This document shows, piece by piece, positions 53,604 to 63,900 of a stretch of DNA of 64,000 bases. The position numbers and the translations under genes were made by a program. The stretch's first letter is position 1, and each line of letters begins with the position of its first letter. Below the pieces are notes generated by a model that saw only the letters and a program-made list of their open reading frames with translations, was not told where the DNA came from and did no database searches. This DNA is from Halospina sp040196175 (lineage in GTDB: Bacteria; Pseudomonadota; Gammaproteobacteria; Pseudomonadales; Oleiphilaceae), in contig NZ_JBEFNF010000003.1 of assembly GCF_040196175.1 (NCBI RefSeq), positions 124,001-188,000 of the forward strand, read 5' to 3'.

Positions 53604-55130
53604 ATGAAAGTTGCCTTGTCACGCTCAATTCTTTTCCGTTTTGTGCTTATTAATGCATTGGTGCTGTTCGTTTTGATGGTGGCGTTTGGCTGGTTTAACT
53701 ACAGTCAGGACCAGCAGTCCCTTGAACGTCAGCTGGAGCGCGAGGTGGGTGCTGCCATGGAGCGCCTGACGCTGAGTGTACCAGGCATGCTTTGGAACTA
53801 TGAGTTCGACAAGCTCAAGACCCTGGTTGAGTCTGAAATGGGCGGGGTCAGCATCGGTGGCATCTACATTCATGACAATAAGGGCGAACTGGTTGCAGGC
53901 CGGCGTATCGATGACAGTAACACTGTGATCGAAAGTGACACCGTGCCATCAGCCGCTGAGCATCTGCGTCAGAAGGACCTGAGCCATGATGGCAAGAAGG
54001 TCGGTCAACTGACGATCGTGGCGGATCCTTCCACCGTGAATGCTATGCAGCATGCCTCGCTGATCCGGACTTTGGTCCAGACGTTGGTCATGATTGTGAT
54101 CATGGTGGCGGTTCTGGCTCTGCTTACCCAGCAGCTTGTAAACCGGCCGATTCGCAACGTCCAGCAGGCGCTGCAGGATATCGCCCGTGGTGAGGGGGAT
54201 CTGACTCAACGCTTGGACGTTTCTCGCCAGGATGAAGTGGGCGCTGTGGCTGAAGCGTTCAATGGGTTTGTGGGCAAAATCCAGGAGCTTATCGGTCAGG
54301 TGGTCGGAAACGCTGACCGCATTAATGAGTCCACAGAGTCCCTTCAGCAGCTCTCAGCCCGCACTGCGAGTGGTGTTAACAATCAGCGGGCGGAAACGGA
54401 TCAGGTGGCTGCTGCTATGAATGAGATGGGTAGTACGGCTCATGGAGTGGCGGAAAGCGCCAATAATGCCGCCAACGCGACCCAGAAAGCGGATGATGAG
54501 GGCGTGCATGCCCGGGATGTGGTCCAAGAGGCAACAGTGGCCATCCGAACCCTGGCGGAAGAGATTGAAAGCGGCGCTGCGGTGATTAATGATCTCGATC
54601 AGGCAGTCAACGACATCACTTCCATGGTGGAGGATATCAGCGGGATCGCGGAGCAGACGAATCTGCTGGCATTGAACGCAGCGATTGAGGCAGCGCGCGC
54701 TGGTGAGCAGGGGCGTGGGTTTGCTGTGGTAGCGGACGAAGTGCGTAACCTTGCCAGCCGTACCCAGGCCAGTACAGGTGAGATCAACCAGAAGATCCAG
54801 AAACTGCAGGAAGGTGCCCAGCGGGCGGTTTCGGTGATGCAGCAGAGCAAGGAGCGGGGTGAGACGACCGTTGAAAAGGCTTCTGAAGCCGAAACCTCTC
54901 TGGGGCAGGTACGCGAGGCTGTATCGACGATTAACGACATGAATGTTCAGATCGCAAGCGCTGCCGAGGAACAGACGACAACGGTTGAGGAGATCAACCA
55001 GAGCCTCCAGCGCATCGTGGATGTGGCGGAAGCGGCAGCCAAGGATACCCAGTCCACCGAGGCCGCCAGCGAAGAGGTATCCCAGCTGGTCGGAGAACTC
55101 CGCCAGCTGGTGGGTACCTTCCGCGTCTGA
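53604..55130 (+). CDS. Methyl-accepting chemotaxis protein
   Basis: The 508 residues have an N-terminal helix (about 10-28), a periplasmic sensor (about 30-150) without an obvious Cache/PilJ motif, a second helix (about 155-175), HAMP (about 178-232) and the cytoplasmic signalling rod with the hairpin tip IAEQTNLLALNAAIEAARAGE about residue 350. It ends with no pentapeptide tether for CheR. Ligand unknown. Its stop lies one base from that of the convergent flavoenzyme gene. Confidence 0.93.
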   Translation: MKVALSRSILFRFVLINALVLFVLMVAFGWFNYSQDQQSLERQLEREVGAAMERLTLSVPGMLWNYEFDKLKTLVESEMGGVSIGGIYIHDNKGELVAGRRIDDSNTVIESDTVPSAAEHLRQKDLSHDGKKVGQLTIVADPSTVNAMQHASLIRTLVQTLVMIVIMVAVLALLTQQLVNRPIRNVQQALQDIARGEGDLTQRLDVSRQDEVGAVAEAFNGFVGKIQELIGQVVGNADRINESTESLQQLSARTASGVNNQRAETDQVAAAMNEMGSTAHGVAESANNAANATQKADDEGVHARDVVQEATVAIRTLAEEIESGAAVINDLDQAVNDITSMVEDISGIAEQTNLLALNAAIEAARAGEQGRGFAVVADEVRNLASRTQASTGEINQKIQKLQEGAQRAVSVMQQSKERGETTVEKASEAETSLGQVREAVSTINDMNVQIASAAEEQTTTVEEINQSLQRIVDVAEAAAKDTQSTEAASEEVSQLVGELRQLVGTFRV

Positions 55131-55131
55131 A

Positions 55132-56358
55132 TCAGCCCCGGCGCGGCTTGAAGGCGTTCACGCCCATGGCACTGAAAGTGTTGGCCACAGTGATCCATGG
55201 GCTCAGCCCCGGTTTGGACTTTTTGCCGTCTGCATGCCGCGCCAAGTGGGACTCGTAATAGGTGATGTCGAGCATTAACGCTTTGTCGAGCCCTTTGAAA
55301 CCCGTGGAAGGGCGCTTAATCGCCAGCCTCGCCTGGGGATCGCTGAGCAGGGTTCGTGGCAGTGCGGGATCCACAGCCAGGGGACGCGCCAGGCCGATGA
55401 AATCGGTGGCGCCGGAGTCCAACGCCTGCTGCATGGCCGAGGCGGAGCGGAAGCCGCCGGTGACCATCAGTGGCACGTCCGTGTGGCGGCGTACCGCATC
55501 CGCGTAGTCCAGGAAGTAGGCTTCACGGGCGTTTTCCTTCTTCGCTCTGAATCCGGTCATGGCTGGTGCCTCGTAGGTGCCACCGGAAATCTCGATGAGG
55601 TCGATACCGGCTTGTGAAAGGGCCCGCACCACATCCATGGATTCTTCTTCGCTGAAACCATCCTTCATGAAATCCGCGGAGTTGAGTTTGATGGCGACCG
55701 GAAAGTCCGGTCCCACGGTTTCACGGATGGCTTCGTAGACCGCCAGAACAAAACGGCGACGGTTTTCCGGTGACCCGCCCCATTCGTCTTCGCGCTGGTT
55801 GTGGCGTGGTGACAGGAACTGGCTGACCAGGTAGCCGTGAGCACCGTGAATCTGGACACCGGAGAAGCCGGTTTCCTTAGCGAGGTGGGCGGCATGGGCA
55901 AATTGGCCAATGATGGTATTGATTTCTTCCGCTTCCAGAGCGCGTGGTGTGGCGAACATCTTCTCGAGTCCGCCACCCAATGGCACTGCCGACGGTGCTA
56001 CCGGCTTACTGTTCAGGAACTTCGGGATCTGCTTGCCGGGGTGGTTGAGCTGCATCCATACTTGGGTGGCATTGGCCTGACCCTGCTCGGCCCACTTGCG
56101 GAACGCATCGAGGTCAGACGCATCGTCCAGAACCACGTTCTTGGGTTCGCCCAGGGCATTACGGTCGATCATGACATTGCCGGTCATAGCGAGACCGATA
56201 CCGCCATCCGCCCAGGATCGGTAGAGGCGGGCAAGACGTTGGTCAGGGTCATGGCGCGCATTACCCAGTTGTTCGCTCATCGCGGACTTGACCAAACGGT
56301 TCTTGATGGGTCGGCCTCGCTGGAGGGCTTTTTCGTCGTTCAATGTGGGGGTTGTCAT
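55132..56358 (-). CDS. Old Yellow Enzyme family NADH:flavin oxidoreductase (NemA-like)
   Basis: The 408 residues form an OYE-type TIM barrel binding FMN: RLVKSAMSEQLG, GQANATQVWMQLNHPGK, the substrate histidines in IHGAHGYLVSQFLSP, RHNQREDEWGGSPENR, and an FMN phosphate loop MVTGGFRSASAMQQAL. The family reduces electrophilic alkenes such as N-ethylmaleimide and nitro compounds. It lies 46 bp after a TetR regulator like NemR of E. coli nemRA, and lacks the C-terminal iron-sulphur/FAD half of dienoyl-CoA reductase. Confidence 0.9.
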   Translation of the reverse strand: MTTPTLNDEKALQRGRPIKNRLVKSAMSEQLGNARHDPDQRLARLYRSWADGGIGLAMTGNVMIDRNALGEPKNVVLDDASDLDAFRKWAEQGQANATQVWMQLNHPGKQIPKFLNSKPVAPSAVPLGGGLEKMFATPRALEAEEINTIIGQFAHAAHLAKETGFSGVQIHGAHGYLVSQFLSPRHNQREDEWGGSPENRRRFVLAVYEAIRETVGPDFPVAIKLNSADFMKDGFSEEESMDVVRALSQAGIDLIEISGGTYEAPAMTGFRAKKENAREAYFLDYADAVRRHTDVPLMVTGGFRSASAMQQALDSGATDFIGLARPLAVDPALPRTLLSDPQARLAIKRPSTGFKGLDKALMLDITYYESHLARHADGKKSKPGLSPWITVANTFSAMGVNAFKPRRG

Positions 56359-56404
56359 AGCGGCTACTCCTTCAAAAGGGAATGGTTCGATAATCAGGTT
56401 TGGT

Positions 56405-57010
56405 TCACGAGGTGGCGGGCGCCATAAGACGGTCCAGAAGCCAGTCCAGATCCGCGCGTAACAGTTCGGCCTGGCCCTCCAGCTTCATACGCAGGATGCC
56501 GCCCTCCCAGTGATTCCAGAAAATGTCGCTCAAAGCGGTGGCGGGGATGTCGTCGCGAAACTCGCCGTTGTGCTGACCCTGTTCGATCAGGGGCACAAAA
56601 CGCTCGCGCCAGTCACGGTAGCCTTTCTGCAGTGCTCGCTGGCATTGCTGGCTGGCGGCGCCGATCTCGGCGGCCAGGTTACCCAGCAGGCAGCCGCGGA
56701 TGCAGCCTCGGCGTTCAAATTCGGTAACCATCAGCCCATACATCTGGCGTATGGTCTCGCGCGCCGACTCCCTGGGGTGGCGCAGATGCTCGTCCATCAG
56801 TGTCAGCAAATCCTCGGTGTAATCTTCGATGATCTCGGCAGTGAAGCCTTCTTTGCTGCTGAAGTAATGATAGAAAGAGCCTTTGGGGACCTGAACCCGC
56901 TCCAGGATCTCCTTGATGCCGGTGCCGTGATAGCCCTGTTCGGACAGCAGATGCACGCCGGCTTGCAGCAGCTCCTGGCGGAGATTGGGGTTGCGCTGGG
57001 CTTTTGTCAT
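56405..57010 (-). CDS. NemR-like TetR-family repressor
   Basis: The 201-residue protein has a TetR helix-turn-helix (GTGIKEILERVQVPKGSFYH) and cysteines in RRGCIRGCLLGNL, at the position where E. coli NemR senses electrophiles and chlorine compounds. It precedes the flavoenzyme on the same strand and has a NemR-type box before its start. Regulation by reactive electrophiles is inferred by similarity. Confidence 0.88.
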   Translation of the reverse strand: MTKAQRNPNLRQELLQAGVHLLSEQGYHGTGIKEILERVQVPKGSFYHYFSSKEGFTAEIIEDYTEDLLTLMDEHLRHPRESARETIRQMYGLMVTEFERRGCIRGCLLGNLAAEIGAASQQCQRALQKGYRDWRERFVPLIEQGQHNGEFRDDIPATALSDIFWNHWEGGILRMKLEGQAELLRADLDWLLDRLMAPATS

Positions 57011-57022
57011 GTCTGTGCCAAT

Positions 57023-57037
57023 TAGACCGGTCGTCTA
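57023..57037. promoter_or_regulatory. NemR-type operator
   Basis: TAGACCGGTCGTCTA lies 12 bp before the regulator's ATG. It has perfect TAGAC/GTCTA arms and is one base shorter than the E. coli NemR box (TAGACC-N4-GGTCTA). Its place suggests autorepression of the regulator-flavoenzyme unit. Confidence 0.6.
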
Positions 57038-57142
57038 TTTAATGAATTGAACACTATCTGTTCTCCCTGGGAGGGTCAAATGCTCGTCTGGAAGGGGACG
57101 GATCAGTGATAATGGCGTTTTCCGTATACAGGGGGTCAGTCA

Positions 57143-57982
57143 ATGGGCCAGAGTGCCAGCGAGCTGAAGCGCCGACTCGATGCGCTGCACCGCAACCGGC
57201 TTTTTGAAGGGGCGGTGATCACCATCATCGTCGTATCTGCCTTGCTCATCGGCGCCCGCACCTATGAAGGGGTCAGCCGGTTTGACCAGTTCATAGGTGT
57301 TCTAGACTGGGCGGTCACGGTGTTCTTTCTGATCGAGATCCTGATCCGCATGGCTGCGGAGTCGCGGTTACGGGACTTTTTCCGGGAACGCTGGAATGTG
57401 TTTGATTTCGTGATCGTGGTTGCGAGTCTTGTCCCGATCGACGATTCAGAGATGGTGCTTCTGGCGCGTCTTCTACGGATTTTCCGGGTTCTGCGTCTGG
57501 TGTCGCTGATTCCGGAGCTGCGAATTCTGATGGCGTCGTTGTTCAAGGCCATCCCGCGCATGGGCTACGTAGTGCTGCTGATGTTCATCATCTTCTATAT
57601 CTACGGCGCCTTTGGCAGCTTCCTCTTTGGTCACATCAATGAGTTTCTCTGGGGGAACATTTCCCGGTCCATGCTGACCCTCTTCCGCATTGCCACCTTT
57701 GAGGACTGGACGGATGTGATGTACGAGACTCAGGAGGTCTACCCGTTGAGCTGGATCTATTACCTGACCTTTCTGTTCCTGACCGCGTTCATTTTTCTGA
57801 ACATGATGATCGGCATTGTGCTCCAGGTTATGGAAAAGGAAAGCCAAAGGGTCGACGAGGAAAGCGGTGAGGGCGAGGCGGTGGAGGTGCATCGCATCCA
57901 TGAACGCATGGGTCAGCTCCAGCAGCAGCTGGACCGCATCGAGAACGGCCTCGAGCGGCGGGATGGCACGCATTGTGAGTGA
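57143..57982 (+). CDS. NaChBac-family voltage-gated cation channel with a calcium-type selectivity filter
   Basis: The 279-residue protein is a one-domain, six-helix channel (a tetramer in the family): S1 20-40, S2 52-72, S3 84-98, S4 105-121 with arginines at 109, 112, 115 and 118, S5 138-162, pore helix and filter, S6 203-231, then a Glu-rich neck and a C-terminal coiled coil (248-272) typical of bacterial sodium channels. The filter reads TFEDWTD (185-191; 57695-57715), where NaChBac and NavAb have TLESWAS/TLESWSM. Extra aspartates sit at the positions changed in the engineered calcium-selective CavAb (TLDDWSD). The start ATG is preceded by AGGGGG. Selectivity is predicted, not measured. 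Confidence 0.88.
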   Translation: MGQSASELKRRLDALHRNRLFEGAVITIIVVSALLIGARTYEGVSRFDQFIGVLDWAVTVFFLIEILIRMAAESRLRDFFRERWNVFDFVIVVASLVPIDDSEMVLLARLLRIFRVLRLVSLIPELRILMASLFKAIPRMGYVVLLMFIIFYIYGAFGSFLFGHINEFLWGNISRSMLTLFRIATFEDWTDVMYETQEVYPLSWIYYLTFLFLTAFIFLNMMIGIVLQVMEKESQRVDEESGEGEAVEVHRIHERMGQLQQQLDRIENGLERRDGTHCE

Positions 57983-58047
57983 TTCCGTGCCATACTCTCC
58001 TACTCTAATGTGACATTGAGTAAGGGTGCGAGGAGGGATCAGCCCCG

Positions 58048-59367
58048 ATGCATGAATGGCTCAGGAGGCGGCTTCACAGTAGCCGTGTGCCGGCGGACCT
58101 GGATTCCGTTACAGAGGTGGACACGCAGGGTGAGCAACCAGCGGCGGATGCTGGTATCAGCGCGGAGGCGCTGAATGCCGTCTGGGAAAAAGTAGCAACC
58201 CTTTACCGTACCGGTACCCATCCGGGGATGCAGATCACTCTGCGCCACAAGGGAAAGCTTGTTTTGAACCGTTCGCTTGGTCATTCCCAGGGTAATGGGC
58301 CCGAGGATCGGGCGCACGGACCGCGTGTGCGCATGACGCCGGAAACCCCGGTGTGCTTTTTTTCCGCTTCCAAGGCTGTGACTGCCCTGCTGGTGCACAT
58401 GCTGGCGGAGGACGGTCTCATTAACCTCCTTGATCCGGTCAGTTCCTACTGCCCGGAATTCGCCCGCAACGGCAAGAAACACATCACGATTCAACAGATT
58501 CTCAGCCATCGTGGCGGGATTCCGGGGCTGCCTAGGGGAACGCCCATCGATGCTTTCTGGGATGAGCAGCACATCTGGAAGCTGCTGTGTGATGCCCGCC
58601 CTATTGAGGCGGATGGCAGCACCGTTGCCTACCATGCCATTACCGGGGGGTATGTCATGGGCGAGCTGGTGCGCCGGGTCACGGGAGAAAGCATCGCGAC
58701 GCTGCTGGATAAGCGCCTGCGCCAGCCCATGGGTATGCGCTACTTCACTTACGGTATTGATCACGACGATCTTCTGGATCTCGCTTGGAACTATGCCACG
58801 GGCCCGAAACTGGTGTTCCCGGTGTCCTGGATTGTGGAGCGAGCGCTGGGCGCTGATATCAATACCGTAGCTGAAATCAGTAATGATCCGCGTTTTCAGG
58901 AGGCGATCATCCCTGCCGGCAACCTGTGCGGGACCGCCGAGGAGATGGGGCGTTTTTTCCAGATGATGCTCAACGGCGGTACCTGGAACGGTCGCCTTAT
59001 CTGTGACCGCGAGACCGTCATCGGGGCGGTCCAGGCCTACGGGCGGATGCAGATTGACCGCACCATGATGATTCCCATGCGCTTCAGCACCGGTTTCATG
59101 CTGGGAGCGGCTCCGGTGGGGATATGGGGCTCCCAGTCGGATGAGGCTTTCGGGCATGTCGGGCTGATCAACAAATGGTGCTGGGCCGATCCGAGCCGCG
59201 ATATCAGTGTGTCGCTGGTCAATACCGGTATCCCCATCGTGGGTCATCATCTGCCAGCATTGGCGGGGTTTGTGAATCAGGTATGCAGGAGCTTTCCGGT
59301 TCTTTCGGAGTCTGAACGCCCATTGGGCGTCGTTCAGGGGGCGAGGCGACGCCCGAGCAGTGTTTAA
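58048..59367 (+). CDS. Serine hydrolase of the beta-lactamase/penicillin-binding (class C-like) family
   Basis: The 439 residues have the SxxK nucleophile motif SASK (S106, K109), a tyrosine motif at Y195 (VAYHAITGG) and a C-terminal FGHVG, in place of KTG, as in esterase-type members. No signal peptide is seen, so it probably works in the cytoplasm, perhaps as an esterase rather than a true beta-lactamase. It follows the channel gene by 65 bp. Confidence 0.85.
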   Translation: MHEWLRRRLHSSRVPADLDSVTEVDTQGEQPAADAGISAEALNAVWEKVATLYRTGTHPGMQITLRHKGKLVLNRSLGHSQGNGPEDRAHGPRVRMTPETPVCFFSASKAVTALLVHMLAEDGLINLLDPVSSYCPEFARNGKKHITIQQILSHRGGIPGLPRGTPIDAFWDEQHIWKLLCDARPIEADGSTVAYHAITGGYVMGELVRRVTGESIATLLDKRLRQPMGMRYFTYGIDHDDLLDLAWNYATGPKLVFPVSWIVERALGADINTVAEISNDPRFQEAIIPAGNLCGTAEEMGRFFQMMLNGGTWNGRLICDRETVIGAVQAYGRMQIDRTMMIPMRFSTGFMLGAAPVGIWGSQSDEAFGHVGLINKWCWADPSRDISVSLVNTGIPIVGHHLPALAGFVNQVCRSFPVLSESERPLGVVQGARRRPSSV

Positions 59368-59464
59368 AACGTTGAAACTCTGTTCAGACCTTATTGCAAT
59401 CCAGTGACAGCCGGGGCACAATGCACAAAAAGTAGTCAGTATAACCAGTCAGGGATGGGTTATT

Positions 59465-59725
59465 ATGATACACAGCGAACAACAGGATGTGATGAGAGCT
59501 GAGGCAGAGAACGATATTGCTCTGGATCAGTTCGAGAGTGTCCACAACCATCTCCACCAGCGGTTGTGCCGTGAGCTGAGGTCGTTGCAGAACCGCGTCG
59601 ACGCCCTGCGGCAATCGCCCACCATACACAGCGCCAGCATCGTTAGTACCTACGAGCGCCTGATCCGCAAGAAGCGGGATTTCATGGAGCATTGGGGCAT
59701 GGACCCGAGCTGCAGCGGTCGGTAA
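59465..59725 (+). CDS. Small coiled-coil-like protein of unknown function
   Basis: 86 residues, helical and polar (AENDIALDQFESVHNHLHQ ... RLCRELRSLQNRVDALRQ), with no signal peptide. AGGGA lies about ten bases before its ATG. An inverted pair ATAACC (59441-59446) / GGTTAT (59458-59463) directly precedes it and might be an operator. Not recognised; reality supported by codon pattern and clean spacing only. Confidence 0.6.
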   Translation: MIHSEQQDVMRAEAENDIALDQFESVHNHLHQRLCRELRSLQNRVDALRQSPTIHSASIVSTYERLIRKKRDFMEHWGMDPSCSGR

Positions 59726-59742
59726 GAGCGCGTTCTGCGCTC
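59726..59742. terminator. Short hairpin between convergent gene ends
   Basis: GAGCGC-GTTCT-GCGCTC is a 6-bp perfect stem sitting exactly between the two convergent stop codons. There is no T-run on either side, so it is a weak terminator at best. Confidence 0.3.
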
Positions 59743-60841
59743 AGTCCCGGACCTGCGGAATACTCGTTTTGGCTGAACTGTAGCTGAACGTATGATCAGG
59801 GTTTTCGAGGTCTGACGCGCTGCTGATACCGGGGCAGGTCTTCGAGTCCAGCTCAACCTTGACCTGGTCATCGGCATTATCCCTCCCATAGTAAGCAGTG
59901 ATCCGAACACAGCGCGCGTTGGCCACCCCGGTGAATACGTCAGTTGCCTGCTCTGAACTCCAGGACCATCGATCTGTCTTACTGCGGTCTTTTCTCCGAT
60001 CATCCTGCGTATTATCAAGGAAGGATTCGAAGATTACTGAAGCAGCGTTGCCTGCCTCACTCTCCTCTTCATCGCTTTCTTGTTCATTGATGGTTTCCTC
60101 GAAGTCCGCGTTGAATCCGGCAATCAGCTTGCTCGGCTGTTTGAATCCGGATGAAGGCCCTACGCCTTCGAAAGCCTCGTTGGGGTAGAGCGTGAACACA
60201 AAGCTTTCAGGCGTGAAAGCCACGCGCGCGACGTTGGGACCGAAGGGTGTGGGATCGGTGAGGGGTTCCGGATTGTGGGCGTAGTTGACGCCCAGTTCCC
60301 AGGTGTCACGATCCTTTTGCGAAGGCTCGGTTTCAGTGACTTTCAGCGTGTTGACTCTGATGCTGCCAGGAGCGTCTTCCCGCACGCAGTTCACCATAGC
60401 ATCCCGGGCCGTCTGAAGAGGCGCTACGTCGCCGGAGGCGATCATGGCTTCGAGAAGGTCAAAACCGTTTCTCACCGAGTTGTATTCTGGCAGTTCACTT
60501 TGGTTGAAGCCTATAAAGCCCTCCGTCTTCCGGCTGAAAAAATCATAGGCCTGTGTGGCACTTTCCTTGTTTGCTGTCGTACCAGCCGGCTTGGTAATTT
60601 GCGTGAACTGGCGGAACAGTGTTTTTTCCAGATCGGCCTGTGCCGGATTAGTGGCCTGATCCCTGTCAATGGTCAGTGAGCTGTACTGCTCTTCCGACGG
60701 GTCCTCAAAGGTGAAACCATCCGTGCATGAGCCCGGGCCACCGCCGGATGAGCCGCTGTCGAGCTCACACCCGGTAAGACCTGAAGCCAGGAGAGTGGCC
60801 AGAAACGCGGGATACGCCCTGAAACACAAGCGCGTTTTCAT
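59741..60841 (-). CDS. Acidic lipoprotein of unknown function
   Basis: The 366-residue protein has a type II signal with lipobox LTGC (cysteine about 25), so it should be lipidated and, with Glu at +2, may go to the outer membrane. The mature part is strongly acidic (for example NEQESDEEESEAG), beta-rich near the end, and has four or more further cysteines. No family is recognised. It diverges from the hybrid kinase gene across 90 bp, with possible shared control. Confidence 0.75.
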   Translation of the reverse strand: MKTRLCFRAYPAFLATLLASGLTGCELDSGSSGGGPGSCTDGFTFEDPSEEQYSSLTIDRDQATNPAQADLEKTLFRQFTQITKPAGTTANKESATQAYDFFSRKTEGFIGFNQSELPEYNSVRNGFDLLEAMIASGDVAPLQTARDAMVNCVREDAPGSIRVNTLKVTETEPSQKDRDTWELGVNYAHNPEPLTDPTPFGPNVARVAFTPESFVFTLYPNEAFEGVGPSSGFKQPSKLIAGFNADFEETINEQESDEEESEAGNAASVIFESFLDNTQDDRRKDRSKTDRWSWSSEQATDVFTGVANARCVRITAYYGRDNADDQVKVELDSKTCPGISSASDLENPDHTFSYSSAKTSIPQVRD

Positions 60842-60931
60842 CTATATACTCCAGCGACCATACTTTCCGGTGACTAATGGTTTACAGCATAATGCTTTAT
60901 TGCTTTCACAGCGTCTGGAGAGATCACAGTT

Positions 60932-63900
60932 TTGAACGCCAGATTGCCCGCACATAGCCGGTCTGCACGGCAGGTCGTTACGCTGCTGGCCCTGTGCCTT
61001 GGTGTGATTCTGGCAGCCGGCGGGGCTCGTGCGCAGGAGCCGGGGAATTGCCTCGACAGTCCGGTGGTGATCGAGGACGGTGAGGAACACCATAATCTCG
61101 GCAGCTGTTTCCGTTACCTGCAGGATGAAACACATGAATACAGCCTGCAGGATGTGATCGCTGGCGATACGCCCGCTTTCAATGAGCACACCCGTGGGGT
61201 GCTCAATTACGGCTATACCGAATCAGTTTTCTGGATTAAGCGAGACCTTGTCTACCGCGAGGGTGACCACCCGGTGGCGGACTGGGTGATTGAACTGGTC
61301 CTACCACTGGTCGATCAGGCGGATCTATTCCTGGTCAATGAACAGGGCAAGGTGGTGACCGAGCAAAAGCACCGCTATTCCGAGGATTGGTCCGGGCGTG
61401 AATTTGCAGTGCCCAACCCGACCTATCGTCTGAGCCTGGAGTCGGGCAAGCGCTATACGCTGTACCTGCGCGTTGAGACCCGCAATACCATGCGGTTGCC
61501 ACTGAACCTGTGGGAACTGGACAGCTATCTCGGCAAGGTTGCGGTGGACGAGTGGATCCAGGGGCTGTTCATGGGGGCCCTGTTCGCGCTCCTCGCCTAT
61601 AACTTCTTTGTCACCCTGGTGGTGCGCGAGCCGGGCTATATCTACTACACCACCTACATCCTGTTCGCCATGCTGTTTGTGATGACCGAGCAGGTGCATG
61701 GCATGCAGGTATTGGGGGGGCTGCAGCCCTGGCTTCACAAGGAGTACCTGCACATCTACATCCAGCTGAGCTGGATCTTCGGCACTATGATGGCGCGGGA
61801 GCTGCTGGATACGCGCAATCGGGCCACCCATCTGGACCAGGTGTTGAAGCTCTGCCTGTACGCGGCCATCACCACGCTCGTGATCAGCCTTTTCCATGAT
61901 TATCACGTGGCCATGGAATGGACGGTTGTGGGCTCTGTCGGGTTGGCGGTGGTGATCATCGCACTCAGTTTCTGGGCCTGGCGCAACGAGCTACCCAGTG
62001 CTGGGATCTACTTCGTGTCCTGGTTGTGTACTCTGTCGGGGGTTGGCTTCTACGGCACCGCCGTCATGGGCTACTACCCACTCAATAGCCTGACCAGTCA
62101 TGCGCCCCAGATCGGATTCGTGGCTCAGAACATTCTGCTGTCCCTCGCATTTGCGAATCGCATAAAGATCGTTCAGCGCGAGGCCCTGGAGTGGAACCAA
62201 CAGGCTGTGGCCAACCTGCACCGTTACCGGGCGCTGTTCGAGAATGCGATGGAAGGAATCTTCCAGATGTCCACCAGCTGCCGGTTTCTGGATGCGAACC
62301 CCTCGATGGCACGCATCCTTGGTTACGGCTCCGTGGCTGAGCTGATCAACGGCGTGCCGGATGCGCTGCGGGCCTGTTTCTCCCAGTCAAGCGTTCGCCA
62401 CTGGGTAACCCGGCAGCTGGAAAAGGAAGGTGAGGTGCACGGTGTTGAAGGTACCTTTGAGACCTGCCAGGGCGAGGAGCGCTGGGCTAATATTTCGATC
62501 CGGACCATTTACACTGAGGATGGCGAGCCCAGCCACCTGGAGGGCACCTTTGTTGATGTCACCGAGCGCCGCCAGCGTCAGGAGATTGAGAATGAGCGTG
62601 AGAACGAGCGGTTGGAGAAAGAGATCGCACGTAACTCAGCCGCTGCCAAGAGCCAGTTCCTGGCCAACATGAGCCATGAGATCCGCACGCCGCTGGCAGC
62701 GATCATTGGTTACGGCGAGACCCTGATGGAGCCGGATCTGAACGAATCCGAAAAACGTGACAGCGCTGAGACAGTGGTTCGCTCCGGGCGTCACCTTCTC
62801 GACCTGATCAACGATATACTCGACCATTCGAAGATTGATGCGGACAAGCTTGAGGTAGAGCGGCTGAACGTCAATCTTCCGGAACTGCTCGACGAGGTAC
62901 GCGCCTTCTTCACGCCAAGGGCTCGTGAAAAGGGATTGGAGTTCTTCATTCAGTGCGAATACCCGCTGCCGGAAATCATCCGTACCGATCCCACCCGTTT
63001 CCGCCAGATTCTGATCAATCTCTGCGGGAATGCGCTCAAGTTCACCGAAAAGGGCAGCATTCACATTGCGATTCAGTGTGAATGGGAACAGGAAAAACTG
63101 CTTGCAAAGGTAGTGGATACCGGCATCGGTATGAAGCCGGAGCATCTGGAGCGCCTGTTTGACCCCTTTGCCCAGGGCACGGCGGCGACAGCTCGCCAGT
63201 ATGGCGGCACTGGTCTGGGGCTGAGCATCTCCAAGCATCTTGCGGCACTGCTGGGTGGCGACATCCGTGTGGCCAGTGTCTATGGCGAGGGCAGTGAATT
63301 CGCGGTGACCATCGACAGTGGTCCTCTGGAAGACGTGCATCTGATCCGGGATGCCTCGGAAATGACCCATCGCCGCCGCCAGCTACCCATGCTGCATGCG
63401 CCCCACCTCAGTGGCCGGATCCTGGTGGCGGAAGACAATGAGGTAAACCGCAAGCTGGTGGACCTCCTCATCACCCGCACCGGCGCCGAGGTGGCGCATG
63501 TGGGCAATGGTGCTGAGGCACTGGAGCGGGCTTCGGGCGAGTCATGGGATCTGATTCTTATGGATATTCAGATGCCTGTGATGGATGGCCGGGACGCTGC
63601 CAGGGCCATCCGGGAGGCTGGCATCAACACGCCGATTGTCGCTCTGACAGCGAATGTCATGGCCGAGGACCTTGAGGACTATCAGGAAGCGGGCTGTGAT
63701 GATTATCTGGCCAAACCCATCGACAAGCGCCGTTTCTACGAGACCCTGGCCCGCTACTTGCGGGTGCGCAGCGAAGCGCGCACGGAATCGGTCCAGCAGT
63801 ATCAGGGGACCGTTCTGGTGGCGGAGGACAACGAAGACAACAGTCGTTTGGTGGAACGGCTACTGCGACGTTTCGGGGTGACGGTTGTAACGGTGGATAC

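Noticed and set aside
58039..59421. 460-codon minus-strand frame opposite the serine hydrolase
   Set aside because: It mirrors a convincing plus-strand gene with catalytic motifs, has low-complexity composition and no recognisable domain; a high-GC antisense artefact.
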